A DNA stretch of 64,000 nucleotides, from positions 23,366,101 to 23,430,100 of the forward strand of contig JAJEKV010000011.1 in NCBI GenBank assembly GCA_021234155.1. The letters run 5' to 3'. A program made the position numbers and the translations under genes. Origin of the DNA: Isoetes taiwanensis. Taxonomy: Eukaryota > Streptophyta > Lycopodiopsida > Isoetales > Isoetaceae. Below the pieces are notes generated by a model. The model worked only from the letters and a program-made list of their open reading frames with translations, ran no database searches and was not told the origin of the DNA. Shown here one piece after another: positions 45,800 to 55,474 of this stretch (position 1 is the first letter of the stretch; the number at the start of each line of letters is the position of its first letter).

Positions 45800-47130
45800 T
45801 AAAAATCTTTAATAAGAATTCATTTTTGTTTGTTTGTCTTACGAATGCTCTGTTCTTCCTGCAAATTCATCAACTTATTAGAAAGAAAAACACCACAGGG
45901 TACTCGATTTACCACCCAACCGGACCAACTAGAAGAGATAGCACCAAGTCAAGCTACTCCGCAAGACTGTATAAGAACAAGCTCTTTCTAGCCACCAACC
46001 ACTGGTATTACAGGAACTCTTTCTAATGATATGATCAAGTAAGGAACAAGAGAAGATACTAGAAGGTAAGGCTAGGCTCATCTTCAATATAGGAAGAAGC
46101 AGATCTAGTTGTGCAGTCAGCTTAGACCCCTATGCACCTTTCTGGGTATAACTTTCAAACCGTAAGGAATCTATGGGCAACCAAGCCCAATCTAAAACTA
46201 GACTTCAAGGGTTTTCCAACAAGGTAAGGATCGCCAATTTCTGAGTTGTGGTCACGGAGATATCACGTCTCAAAGTTGTCCTTCTATTTATAGGTAACAA
46301 CACCTTTTTTTGCCTTTTTGCTTCTAAATAAAGGTCAAGGTTTATTTCTAGCTCTCTCTTTGATAATATCAAGGTTTAGACATACTGGATGGCTTTCTTA
46401 CTCGATCATATCAATAAATATTGTTCCATGCAAGGCCACTCCCCCGAGCACCATATCAATTCCTTCCCTTCTCAAAATATGATCGTCCTCGATCGTCTTT
46501 CTTAAAGATGTACATCCCTTCTCAAAGACTATCAATTCCTTCCCTTCTCAAGACTGATCGTCGTTGATCGTCATTAAACCTGAAAGGAAACCATTAAACC
46601 TCCCTTTTCAAAATTGATCTTCAATCAATTTCTAAAAAGTACGTTAGTCTCTCTTCTTGGGACCAATCTTGTCCCCCTAGGAATGTTCTTTTTCTGATCC
46701 TCCAAGGCAGGGTCCGCGCTTGGACATAAAAATCTCCATACTGATCCATCAAGTAGGCGTCCCTCACTTGAACAATCATGGCATTCCCAGCCCTTTCCAG
46801 TCCTTCAAGTTAAATATCACCATTTAACTTGAACAAGAAAGTAAATCCTTTCCAGTCCTTCAAGTTAAATATCACCATTCAACTTGAACAAGAAAGATAT
46901 TTTCCCCTTCCATTCTCATGAATAAACTTATTTCCCCGAGAAGGTCTCCAAAAACCACAAATTGCACATCAACTTAATTTGTCTCAAAGTATAGGTTAGT
47001 TTAAAATAAAATATTTATTAACCTCCACTAGAAGCACCAACTTCTAATCAGTTTCTATTCAAGTTTGCAATCTCCAGCACCAACCAAAAGACCTGCAACA
47101 TCAGGAATAACAAATATTCTATTCACCTAG
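45800..47130. other. No gene; possible leader of the plus-strand gypsy element
   Basis: No coding domain was recognised. Repeated CTTCTCAA and GATCGTC motifs occur at 46470-46620, and a tandem hairpin lies at 46796. The older gypsy element's 5' LTR should lie here or further left but was not identified. Confidence 0.35.
46796..46897 (+). repeat. 55-bp tandem pair, each copy a small hairpin
   Basis: Units at 46796-46850 and 46851-46897 each contain TCAAGTTAAAT, loop ATCACC, then ATTTAACTTGA (perfect 11-bp stem; one G:U change in copy 2). Confidence 0.75.
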
Positions 47131-47157
47131 ACATGAGCACCAACTCATTCCATTCTC

Positions 47158-48021
47158 TTGGACATGGCATCAACTCATTCCAACTGGATAGCAAATGGCA
47201 AACAAGGCCCTCGTCCTGTTCTGCGAAAACCCCCACGTGTACCTCAACAACAACGGTATCAGCCAGCTCCTTCGTCCACTCCTCCTATGGATCAACAGGC
47301 GCAGGAAGAAATTTACCAAGCTCTAAGTCCTCCGGTTCAACAGTCAAATTGGGTTGGTTTGGTCTCACGCCAGACCAGGGCTTCACGCCCCTTGACCATC
47401 ACTCCTCATGACATACAACCCGCTTTTGCAGTCGACATGATCCCTCATGAAGACAACAAAAAGGTCCATTTTTCTCCAGCTTTGGATACTCTTATGCCCC
47501 ATGTCATGCCAAAGGTCCGACAGAGCATTCTCAACCTTATGCAAGCTGCTGAAGGGCGCACGCTTGCCAATGTACACGCAACAACACGCGCTCAGCAGCG
47601 TCAAGAGACCACTCCGTCATCTCAACACTCACGCTCTCAGCAATATCCTAACATTGCTGCCGAGGTGGAGCTTCTCAAAGAAGTTGCTGCTTCGTTACCT
47701 CCGATTCCTGCTCCCTTGGATCCTGCAGATCCGTTTTCTCATGTTCCCTTGAAACTCCAGGAAGAACTTGCAAAAATCAAGATTCCGTTGAGTCTAGCCA
47801 CCATTTTGAAACTTTGTCCTGCTCCCAAGGACCAGCTATCCCTTGCCACTATTCTGGTTGGGGCTGTGGCTACCTCAACACCCACGGTGGGCAATCACCA
47901 GGTCAATCATGTACAAATCGATGGCGGGCTGTGGCGGCTCTGCTCGACCCGTACCTGGCTCCTTGCAATAGAATTCAACGTCTTGACCATTTTTCAGACA
48001 CAGAACTTCCTCCCGAAATGA
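47158..48021 (+). pseudogene. Older gypsy element: gag-end / protease-region frame
   Basis: A 287-codon open frame with Pro/Gln-rich start (PPRVPQQQRYQPAPSS), then VHFSPALDTLMPHVMPKV and an Ala-rich region. It lies directly upstream of reverse transcriptase, where the gag C-terminus and protease belong. I see no clear DSG protease active site, so protease may be lost. Later frames up to 48420 (FKHIFAWSYKDLRGI and a RRLNP-like region) lead into reverse transcriptase through frame breaks. Confidence 0.5.
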
Positions 48022-48157
48022 TGGACGTACATACCATGAAGCAACCACTGCTTGATGATGCTCAGCAACCGCTTATGCAGCTCCTCCCGTCATGTTTCAA
48101 CCTCCTGCTCATGCTGTCTAAGACACGAAAGTTGTCCCACATATTCAGACTCCTGAG

Positions 48158-49072
48158 ATGGAGATTGTGGACGTTGGTAACAATCAGCCCGTTCGCCTCG
48201 CTGCCAATCTTCTATCCAATTATGGCGCACGCGCCGTCACGCAGTTCAAAAAATTCAAACATATTTTTGCTTGGAGCTATAAAGATCTTCGAGGTATCAA
48301 CAAAGATTTGGGGGAACTCACCATTCCTACTAATCAGATGCACGTCCTGTCTAACAACGACAGTACCGGCTCAACCCAAATTACCGTGACCGTGTCAAAG
48401 CCGAAATCGACAAACTCTTAGCTCCCAGGCTTGATTTATGAGGTCAAACATTCTGAATGGATGAGCCCTATCGTCATTGCTCTCAAACACAACGGGAAGA
48501 TCCGTGTTTGCGTGGACTATCGCAAACTCAATCAGGCCACGGAGCGTGATCATTTCCCGCTTCCCTTCACATACCAGGTTCTGGAAGAGGTTGCTGGTCA
48601 TGAGGTGTACTCCTTCATGGATGGTTTTTCCGGCTACAATCAAATTTCTATCAAAGAGACAGATCAACTCAAGATTACCTTTACCACCCCGTGGGGCACT
48701 TTTGCCTACAAGGTGGTTCCTTTTGGTCTATCAAACTCTCCGTCCACGTTTCAACGCATCATGCTCTCTGTTTTTCACGATTATATGACGGAGAAACTCT
48801 TTCTCCAGATCTTTCAAGATGACTTTTCAGCCTACAGTTCCATGGACGATCACCTGGACAAATTAGAGCTTGTCTTTCAGAAATGTGATGAGTCTGGCAT
48901 TAGTCTCAATCCTGAAAAATGCACCTTTTGCGTCACCTCAGGTTTTCTGTTGGGTCATGTGATTAGTAAAGAAGGTATCACCACGGATCCTGCTAAAATC
49001 AGTTGTGTGCTTAAGGCTCAAGCACCTTCTAATATCAAAGAGACACGTTCCTTCCTGGGTAAGGTAAATTAA
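48158..49072 (+). pseudogene. Older gypsy element: reverse transcriptase
   Basis: Frames at 48158-48421 and 48431-49072 carry gypsy reverse transcriptase motifs: EWMSPIVIALKHNGKIRVCV, DYRKLNQATERDHFPLP, FMDGFSGYNQI, TTPWGTFAYKVVPFGL, FQDDFSAYS (catalytic DD present), HLDKLELVFQKC and FLLGHVISKEGI. A TAA at 49070-49072 falls inside the conserved FLGKVNYY stretch, one base from Tyr. The frame then continues weakly (STFIPGLAAIADPIHKL) to the RNase H part. It is a plus-strand element unlike the younger chromovirus inserted in it. Confidence 0.85.
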
Positions 49073-49188
49073 TATTCCACCTTCATTCCTGGACTTGCAG
49101 CTATTGCTGATCCCATTCATAAACTCACGGGTGATGAATCCACTTGGGCTTGGAATTCCCATGCGGAAGCTTACTTACTTAGGCCCCT

Positions 49189-49484
49189 GTGCTTGTTCCT
49201 CCTCAATGGGACAAGCCTTTTCATGTCCATGTTGATGTCTCCGCGTTTGCTATTGGCGCTGTTCTCTCTCAAGCATATGATGAGCACACCGATAAACCAA
49301 ACTGTTATGCTAGCAGAAAACTCAATCCTGCTGAGCGCAACTATTCTGCCACAGAACGGGAAGCCTTGGGCTTAGTTTTTTGTGTCCAACGCTTCCGTCA
49401 TTATTTGTTGGGAAGCCAGATCAAGTTCTTTGTTGATCATCAGGCTCTTCTTTATTTGATCAACAAGGCCACGCGCACGGGCCG
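49189..49484 (+). pseudogene. Older gypsy element: RNase H, first part
   Basis: Reads WDKPFHVHVDVSAFAIGAVL (first RNase H catalytic Asp), then YSATEREALGLVFCVQRFRH (Glu) and FFVDHQALLYLINKATRTG (Asp). The frame is interrupted at 49485 by the LTR of the inserted chromovirus and resumes at 63259. Removing the insert and one 5-bp target duplication restores the frame exactly (TRTG | RIARWVLL). Confidence 0.9.
49480..49484 (+). repeat. Target-site duplication GGCCG, left
   Basis: GGCCG directly precedes the TGTGACG start of the 5' LTR and is repeated at 63254-63258 after the TCACA end of the 3' LTR. Five bases is the normal duplication for LTR-retrotransposon integrases. Confidence 0.9.
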
Positions 49485-51151
49485 TGTGACGTTCCAGGAT
49501 AGTATACGCTCCCAGGACGTATACCGTACTGCCTCGTCACGCGTACACGCCACTCCGACTGACGTGTACGCTAACGTGTAGCTAGGTGGGTAGCCCTAGG
49601 GGGCAACTTGCCGAGAAATATGGGCAACTATTAATGTGCACATCTTCCAATGTACACATTAATGTGGGCACACATTTCCATGTGGACACTTGATGCCAAG
49701 TGGGCCATACCCATAGGTGCAATTAATGTGCACATTTTCCAATGCACACATTAATGTGGGCACACATTTCCATGTGAGCACATTTTGCCACCTAGCCATT
49801 AAAGGCAAGTGGGCCCATTCCCAATTATCCCACATGCCTAAAGGGGATAATTGGAAACCCTAGCCAACCCCTTGTCTATTAAGGGAGGGAAACCCTAACT
49901 GGCCCAATTTTCGTTTCTAGGGTTTTAGAACTCTGTTTTGGCTGCCTCAACAGCCAAAACCGCCTTCCAGACTCTGCCTGAGAGAATTGCACCATTAGTT
50001 TCCCTTGATTCGAAATGTTTCAAATAGGATGGTCGAGCTCAGGTCAGGAGGAGCCACTCAAGGATCAGGTATTTGGCCAATTAGATAGTCTAAACCCTAT
50101 TTCAGTCATAGAATCAGTAGGTTTAGCCTATTAAATCGCCCATAGCAGCCTTCTAGATCTCTAGATACTAGCCTCTAACTAAAGAACCTAACTCTATGAT
50201 GCAGATTAGATATAGTTCTTTAGTTCTTCTGTGATGTATATGGATGATGTATCTCTATGAACTCCTTGTATTGGGAAGGGGGGTAGAGACCTAAAGCTTG
50301 GTAGTAGATGCTCCTAGAGTAGCCTCTCTAGCACACTATAGATTCGGCCTGTGCACAAGAACCACACACAGGTTGTGGGTGAAGGGGCTAGACCCGGCTT
50401 AGAAGGAGGTTAGGTGTTCTCGACTCTTGAACGATCCCTATGGTGTGTTAGTGCTACGGGGATCATTGTGATCGGGTCTAATGGCTTGCCACCGAAAAGG
50501 GCAAGGCATGGGCTCAACACCCGTGGGGTGGGTCACCTTCCAATGGGTTCAAGTCGAATACGGGCAGTGGCCCTCTAGTCACCTTGAGTCAGCATGTAGA
50601 TCTCTGGAGGGAGTGATCCCTACCTGCCCCATCGGAACTGGGGAGATGAAACCCAGGAATAGCCCTTTTGGCTATGCATCCGGCGGGCTACAGTCAGGTC
50701 CCGACACTTTTCAGCCTACTCTGCAAAGTGTGCACAGGAGGGGCGGATGGAGTGGACAACCCTATGCCATGTTCATATGCCAGCCCAATCCATTGTCATG
50801 AATTCTGTCTGCAATGAACTCTGGAGACCCAAGCCGTCAGTCATTCCCTTGAGTCTGAGCCTTGGGTAGGACTTCCCATATGTATTGTGCTCACCTTGTT
50901 TATGCAGATGTGATGGACCACCCTTCGAGGTGGATATATGCTTATGTTATATACTGACATGTATGTTTACGCTTCCGCAGCTAGGTAGGCCCTGAGGGAG
51001 ACGGGGTAAAATGACCCCTTCACTCTTCCCACTGGAACCGTCACGGTTGCAGTGTTATGTGGAGGGCCCTGTATCGGCATGGAGCTGGTATGGGGGATGA
51101 ACTCCTGTTTGTATACGGTGAGTGCACCGTATACGAGTAGGGGACGTCACA
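49485..51151 (+). repeat. 5' LTR of the chromovirus (1667 bp)
   Basis: Begins TGTGACGT and ends ACGTCACA, an 8-bp inverted terminal pair around TG...CA. Inside are two copies of an about 58-bp block around AATTAATGTGCACAT (about 49627-49685 and 49729-49790). Near its end is a perfect inverted pair GTATACGGTG/CACCGTATAC (51113-51136). A possible TATA-like CTATTAAGG lies near 49877. Confidence 0.93.
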
Positions 51152-51152
51152 G

Positions 51153-51164
51153 TGGTATCAGAGC
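51153..51164 (+). promoter_or_regulatory. Primer-binding site, initiator Met-tRNA type
   Basis: TGGTATCAGAGC starts one base after the 5' LTR and is complementary to the 3' end of plant initiator Met-tRNA, the usual primer of plant LTR elements. Confidence 0.95.
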
Positions 51165-51358
51165 AATGTTCTTGGAGACCAAGAGCAAAGCACTGGCCAT
51201 GTTCCCAGTAGTACTAACTTGACAGGATCTTTAAACCTCGAAAAATGGGAAAATTTTTTCTCATTTTTGTAGTTTATGCTAAGCTAGTAACAGTTAAAAG
51301 GAATGAAAAACATAAAAAGATTAAGAATTGATGAGCCAACATCCAAAAAAGTAGGGTG

Positions 51359-51425
51359 GTCTCACACGTCGCGCCAGGACAGGAAATGAGATTTTCATTT
51401 TTGGGCTGGGCGCAACGTGTGAGAC
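51359..51425 (+). repeat. Hairpin repeat 1 upstream of the H3-like gene
   Basis: GTCTCACACGTCGCGCCAG pairs with CTGGGCGCAACGTGTGAGAC across a T/A-rich loop (stem about 20 bp, one bulge). First of four copies in the element. Confidence 0.9.
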
Positions 51426-51559
51426 ATTCAGCTTAAACACACCAAAAAGTTGTAAATTACAGTAAAATAGCTCGATAATTCTAAATTAGAGCTAAGAATC
51501 AGTAGAATTAGCATGTTACATGTTTAAAAAGTACAAAATTTAGTAGTGGGTCCCACCAT

Positions 51560-51626
51560 GTCTCACACGTCGCGCCAGGACAGGAAATGACTTTTTCATT
51601 TTCGGGCTGGGCGCAACGTGTGAGAC
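51560..51626 (+). repeat. Hairpin repeat 2 upstream of the H3-like gene
   Basis: Nearly identical to repeat 1 (same arms, loop differs by a few bases), 135 bp further downstream and about 75 bp before the TATA box at 51701. Confidence 0.9.
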
Positions 51627-51700
51627 CTTGCTTAATTAGGTGTTTTAGATGTTTTAGGCAACCCAAAAAGGTAGTTTAAAAGTTGACCTAAAATTGACCC

Positions 51701-51710
51701 CTATAAATAG
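51701..51710 (+). promoter_or_regulatory. TATA box of the H3-like gene
   Basis: CTATAAATAG lies 101-110 bp before the ATG at 51811. The leader between them contains GTTTGCTC and GAGGCGATCT, similar to the leader of the second extra gene (GTTTGCTC, TAGGCGATCT). Confidence 0.7.
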
Positions 51711-51810
51711 ACCTAGACCCCTCCCATTTTCGCGTTCTTCCTTAGAAGTTTGCTCGTGTTCGCCGAGGCGATCTCCTGGCGCTTAGCTCCGATCGACGAA
51801 CCATCAAATG

Positions 51811-53064
51811 ATGGCCCGCACAAAACAGACTGCAAGGAAGCCTAGCCGAAGCGGATCCTCCAGCGCCAGCGGTCCTGGCCTCTTTCAGAGGGTCCTTCAA
51901 GAACGCCTTTTCCGAGAAGGCGAATCTTCTTCGAGCGAAGATGCAGGATCAGATCGGAGCGACCATACGGAGATCATAGAGGACGACCGACCGGACATCA
52001 TGCATCAAATCCTCGAGGAGATCGCACAGGAGGAAGGAAGGAGCAGGGAGCAACGGGAGCAGGCAGGGCAGTCAACAGCCGAAGAGCAACACCAGACTGA
52101 GACCCACCTGCAGGAGGAGCAAGGAAGGGAAGAGCAGCGACCGCCGACTCTTAGCCCCGCAGAAGAAGCAGATCTTGCGCGCTTCATCAGCAAGTATGAA
52201 GCCAAAGAGCGCCGCCGGGAGCAGAGGACGAAGAATCGGGAGGACGACCCAACCACTGCCAGCGAGCCAAAGAAGAGGAAGGCCAAAGCCATTAAAGCAG
52301 GCAAGAGAAAAGTTGTGAAGGTCGGAAAGTGAGCGGTAGGGCCCGTCATCAACGAACCATCAGGCGAAGAGACCCCGCCTTCTACCGACGATTCGGACGA
52401 GGACTACGTCCCCAACACAGAGGGGGCGAGTTCTTCAAAACCCCCGCCCGTGGAGGAGGAAATCCCCGAGCAGGTGGCAGAGGATCAAGACCAGTCCGGG
52501 CAGGCGCCGAAGCCCCCACCTTTTCCGACGTGGGATAGGGCTAAAGCCCCGCGACCACAAAGGGAGGCGTACGTGATAGACCCGGTCAAGGTCTATCAGA
52601 AGAGGATCAGAGAGCACAACGCTTACATGGAGAAGTGGGAGGCATACAATGCCTATTACCAGGAGCACAGGGTGAGAACGATTGAAGGCGGACACCCGAC
52701 AAGAAGCCAGACCTTGAAGCCGCCGCCACCCAGGCCCAAGCCTCCAAGAGCACCAGGGAAGAAGCGGACCAACAGGAAAAGGTTGGAGGACAGAGCCCTC
52801 AAGGAGATCCGGCATTTCCAGAAGAGTTACGGACTCTTGATCCCCCGGACACCATTTCAATGCTTGGTTCGTGAAGTCATGCAGGAGTACAACACAGACA
52901 TGCGCGTGACCGATGAGATGCTGTTGTGCTTACAGGAGGCAGCAGAAGCAAAAATAGTGCAGCATTTTGAGGATTCGACGGCCTGCACAGTGCACGCGAA
53001 GAGGGTCACCCTCATGAGGCAGGATATGTATCTTGCCAGGCACATCAAGGGAGAGCGCCCTTGA
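51811..53064 (+). CDS. Histone H3-like protein encoded by the chromovirus (one in-frame stop)
   Basis: Two ATGs are adjacent (51808, 51811). From the second the product starts MARTKQTARKPS, so Met removal would expose ARTKQTARK, identical to histone H3 residues 1-9; S10 is replaced by Pro. A long charged linker of about 300 residues follows, with acidic SSSSEDAGSD and nuclear-localisation-like EPKKRKAKAIKAGKRK and PGKKRTNRKR. The last 89 residues (52795-53064) are an H3 histone fold: ALKEIRHFQKS, LLIPRTPFQCLVREV, LQEAAEAKIVQHFED, HAKRVTLM and LARHIKGER. Roughly half the residues equal canonical plant H3 and loop 1 has the canonical, not CENH3, length. A TGA at 52330-52332 (one step from CGA) interrupts one otherwise continuous frame of 418 codons. 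The inferred role is nucleosome incorporation or H3-tail mimicry; no known retrotransposon family with this gene comes to mind. Confidence 0.88.
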
Positions 53065-53211
53065 AACCTTTTTTGTAAATAAGGAACAATTTTGTTAATA
53101 TAAAGAATTTTTGTGTAATTAATGTGTCTGATTTAGCTTAATTAAGTTAAGTTAGAGAATTCTAGTTTTTATTTTGGTTAAATTGGAAGCTTTTGAGCAA
53201 ATTGAGACGAT

Positions 53212-53278
53212 GTCTCACACGTCGCGCCAGGACAGATAATGAGATTTTCATTTTCGGGCTGGGCGCAACACGTGAGAC
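53212..53278 (+). repeat. Hairpin repeat 3, between the two extra genes
   Basis: Same sequence family as repeats 1 and 2: GTCTCACACGTCGCGCCAG paired with GGGCGCAACACGTGAGAC. It lies about 150 bp after the H3-like stop codon. Confidence 0.9.
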
Positions 53279-53410
53279 CATGCCCAAAAATGCCCAAAAC
53301 TGCTCCAAATCGACCAAATAAAGGGTCAATTCTGCCTAACTCAGTGAGTTTAGTAGAATTACAGCCTTAGATTATCCAAATTGATTAAGTTTAGCCCATT
53401 TAGAGCCCAT

Positions 53411-53473
53411 GTCGCACACGTCGCGCCAGGACAGAAAATGTTTCATTATCGGTCTGGGCGCAACGTGTGAGAC
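53411..53473 (+). repeat. Hairpin repeat 4, upstream of the second extra gene
   Basis: Fourth copy (GTCGCACACGTCGCGCCAG with GCGCAACGTGTGAGAC). As with the first pair, two copies precede one TATA box and one gene. Confidence 0.9.
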
Positions 53474-53652
53474 CTCGTACCATTTTCTTCACCAAATGAT
53501 CTCCAAGTTGTTGCAATAGGTTCATTAGTTGTTCTTAGCATGCCCAAACCCTAGAAGTAGTCTTCAAACTCGCAATTGCACCCTTTAATAAATCAGAATC
53601 ATCCAATCTCAGTAAATTCTAGACCATCCAAAAATTAGGGTTTCCCCCTTTT

Positions 53653-53663
53653 CTATAAATAAG
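53653..53663 (+). promoter_or_regulatory. TATA box of the second extra gene
   Basis: CTATAAATAAG lies about 115 bp before the ATG at 53777, closely matching the spacing in the H3-like gene. The following leader shares GTTTGCTC and AGGCGATCT with the first leader, suggesting the promoter was duplicated. Confidence 0.65.
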
Positions 53664-53776
53664 TCCCCCCATTTCTCATTTAGCACCCTGTAAGTTTGCT
53701 CTCCACTGCTTAGGCGATCTTCCAACTCCCTGAGGCGCTTCTGCATCCGTTTGATACTCCCTTCTTCGCTAGATCA

Positions 53777-55305
53777 ATGGCCACTGCTGACTTCGGGCGA
53801 TGGTACAGCGCCAGTGCCCATGCTGCCGAGGCGGATGTCAACGACATCTTCCAAATTTTTGGAAAAGAAATTGATATCCAAGCTACGCTAAATGCAACCC
53901 CAGCATATAGGCAAGTGCTAGCAGAGTTTCAAGCTAGGGTAGGACCCTCCCTTGTTCAGGTCCCCCCTTGCATAGGATATTTCGTTCCCCGGCCATCCGT
54001 TCAAGCAGCCTTGGGCGATGTCCCCAACATCGCCAAGTACTTAACCAACAAGGCGCAGAGGCTGCCAGACTACATGGTCCTAACAGCCAACAGAACCAAG
54101 TATTTCTCTTATACCACCGCCCTAGCTATTTTCTTATCCCAATCACAAAAAAACCAATGGGGGCAACCTCTATCCCTCCGATGGAGGTGGACCCCATAGC
54201 AGTGCAAGAAGAAGAGCAGATGCTATTGCAGTATCAGCAGGAACAAGAAGCAAGAGAAGAAGAAGAGGAGTCGGACGACGAGGAATACACGCTGAGCTCG
54301 ACTTCGGACGAAGAACGGCGCCTAAGGAGCAGAGCTGATCAGCTTCGAAAGCAGCAGCCGGCACCATCGAGTTGCTCCACCACTTGGGCGGGCATCGGCC
54401 TAGCCCCAATCATCATCGACGGAGAGGAGTACCTACTCCTCAGTGACATTCAAAATCTTCCCGAATGCAGGGAGAGGGAACTCCGATTGGATGAGCTGCT
54501 CCACCAACTGCGGCAGACCGACATGGACGACTTCATCGTCCGGGAGTCTCGAACTTCCCGCTTCAAGTCGTGGAAGCCGACACCTACACAAAGGGCGACT
54601 TCTCCGACATCCAAGCCTACGGCAATATCGTGGCAGATCATGGAGGCAGGCGTAGGGCTGCAAATAGACTACCGACGGAGGAAGAGTTCCTTGCTTTACA
54701 CAGAAGATGGGGATCGAGGCAAGACCACTAGCATCCCGATGCCGAAGTCCCTCAACACCGCCTCCAAAGAAGAGGAGCAGAATCGACCCTCAGCGAAGTC
54801 GACTCAACAATCGAAGACTACCGGGAGCTCACCGAGATCGAGGTCGATGATTATGCAGGGCGGCATAGAGCAGGAGGCCAAACAAGTGGGGAATCATCCG
54901 CGACGCACAACGACAGGTCGCCGCCACTACTACTTCACGCTTCCGGATGGGAGAATAGCGGTGATACACCGCAAGTTCAGTCCCAGAGGGGAGGAAGGAG
55001 TGTTCATGCTGATTGCACTCTCAGGCTTTGGCAGGCATGCTCGAATAGCAGCAAATGTCGACTATGCTGTCCTGGTGAAGAGAGCAATGGCACTCGACCT
55101 CTTCGACTTCGCCATACCCCATCGACGTCAGGCGAGATTGGCGGTGACCGCGGCCCTTACATCCGGCCGCGGGGGTGGAAGAGTCGGCGAGAGTTTTGCG
55201 TATGCTCGTCGCCAGCGTCATCGAAACTTGGGTCATTCGGTAGGAACGGCCCAAGTTCAGAAGTTTCTTGAGGACAACCCGTCCTACCGGCGATTTCAAG
55301 ACTAG
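53777..55305 (+). CDS. Second extra chromovirus protein, unknown (frameshifted)
   Basis: ATG at 53777 opens MATADFGRWYSASAHAAEAD, then DVNDIFQIFGKEIDIQATL and YFVPRPSVQAALGDVPNIAK. At a run of seven A (about 54149-54155) the frame shifts and continues as MEVDPIAVQEEEQMLLQY, a strongly acidic stretch (EEEEESDDEEYTLSSTSDEE), LAPIIIDGEEYLLLSDIQNL and a basic C-terminal part (RRHYYFTLPDGRIAVIHRKF, NVDYAVLVKRAMALDLFDFA) to the stop at 55305. Around 54560-54900 another frame reads more protein-like, so a compensating shift pair is possible. I recognise no domain. The acidic block resembles those of histone-binding proteins, which would fit a partner of the H3-like protein, but this is speculation. 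Full length would be about 500 residues. Confidence 0.6.
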
Positions 55306-55474
55306 TTAGACTCTTGATCGCGGAAACTTTTGTACTGAAATATTATATAATATAAATATAATTTCTTTTGCATTTTAAATGTTTTGTTGATATATTTTGT
55401 TCCACAATTATGCCAACAAACCATAAACAATGCAAGAGAACAAGGAAAACTAACCATATAGCCATGAATTACTT

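Noticed and set aside
51811-53064. Calling the H3-like gene a CENH3 homologue
   Set aside because: Loop 1 has the canonical H3 length and the N-terminus is the canonical tail, which CENH3 proteins lack.
53777-55305. Second extra gene as a histone H4 relative because of SGRGGGR
   Set aside because: The match is limited to a few glycine/arginine residues near the C-terminus and no histone fold follows.
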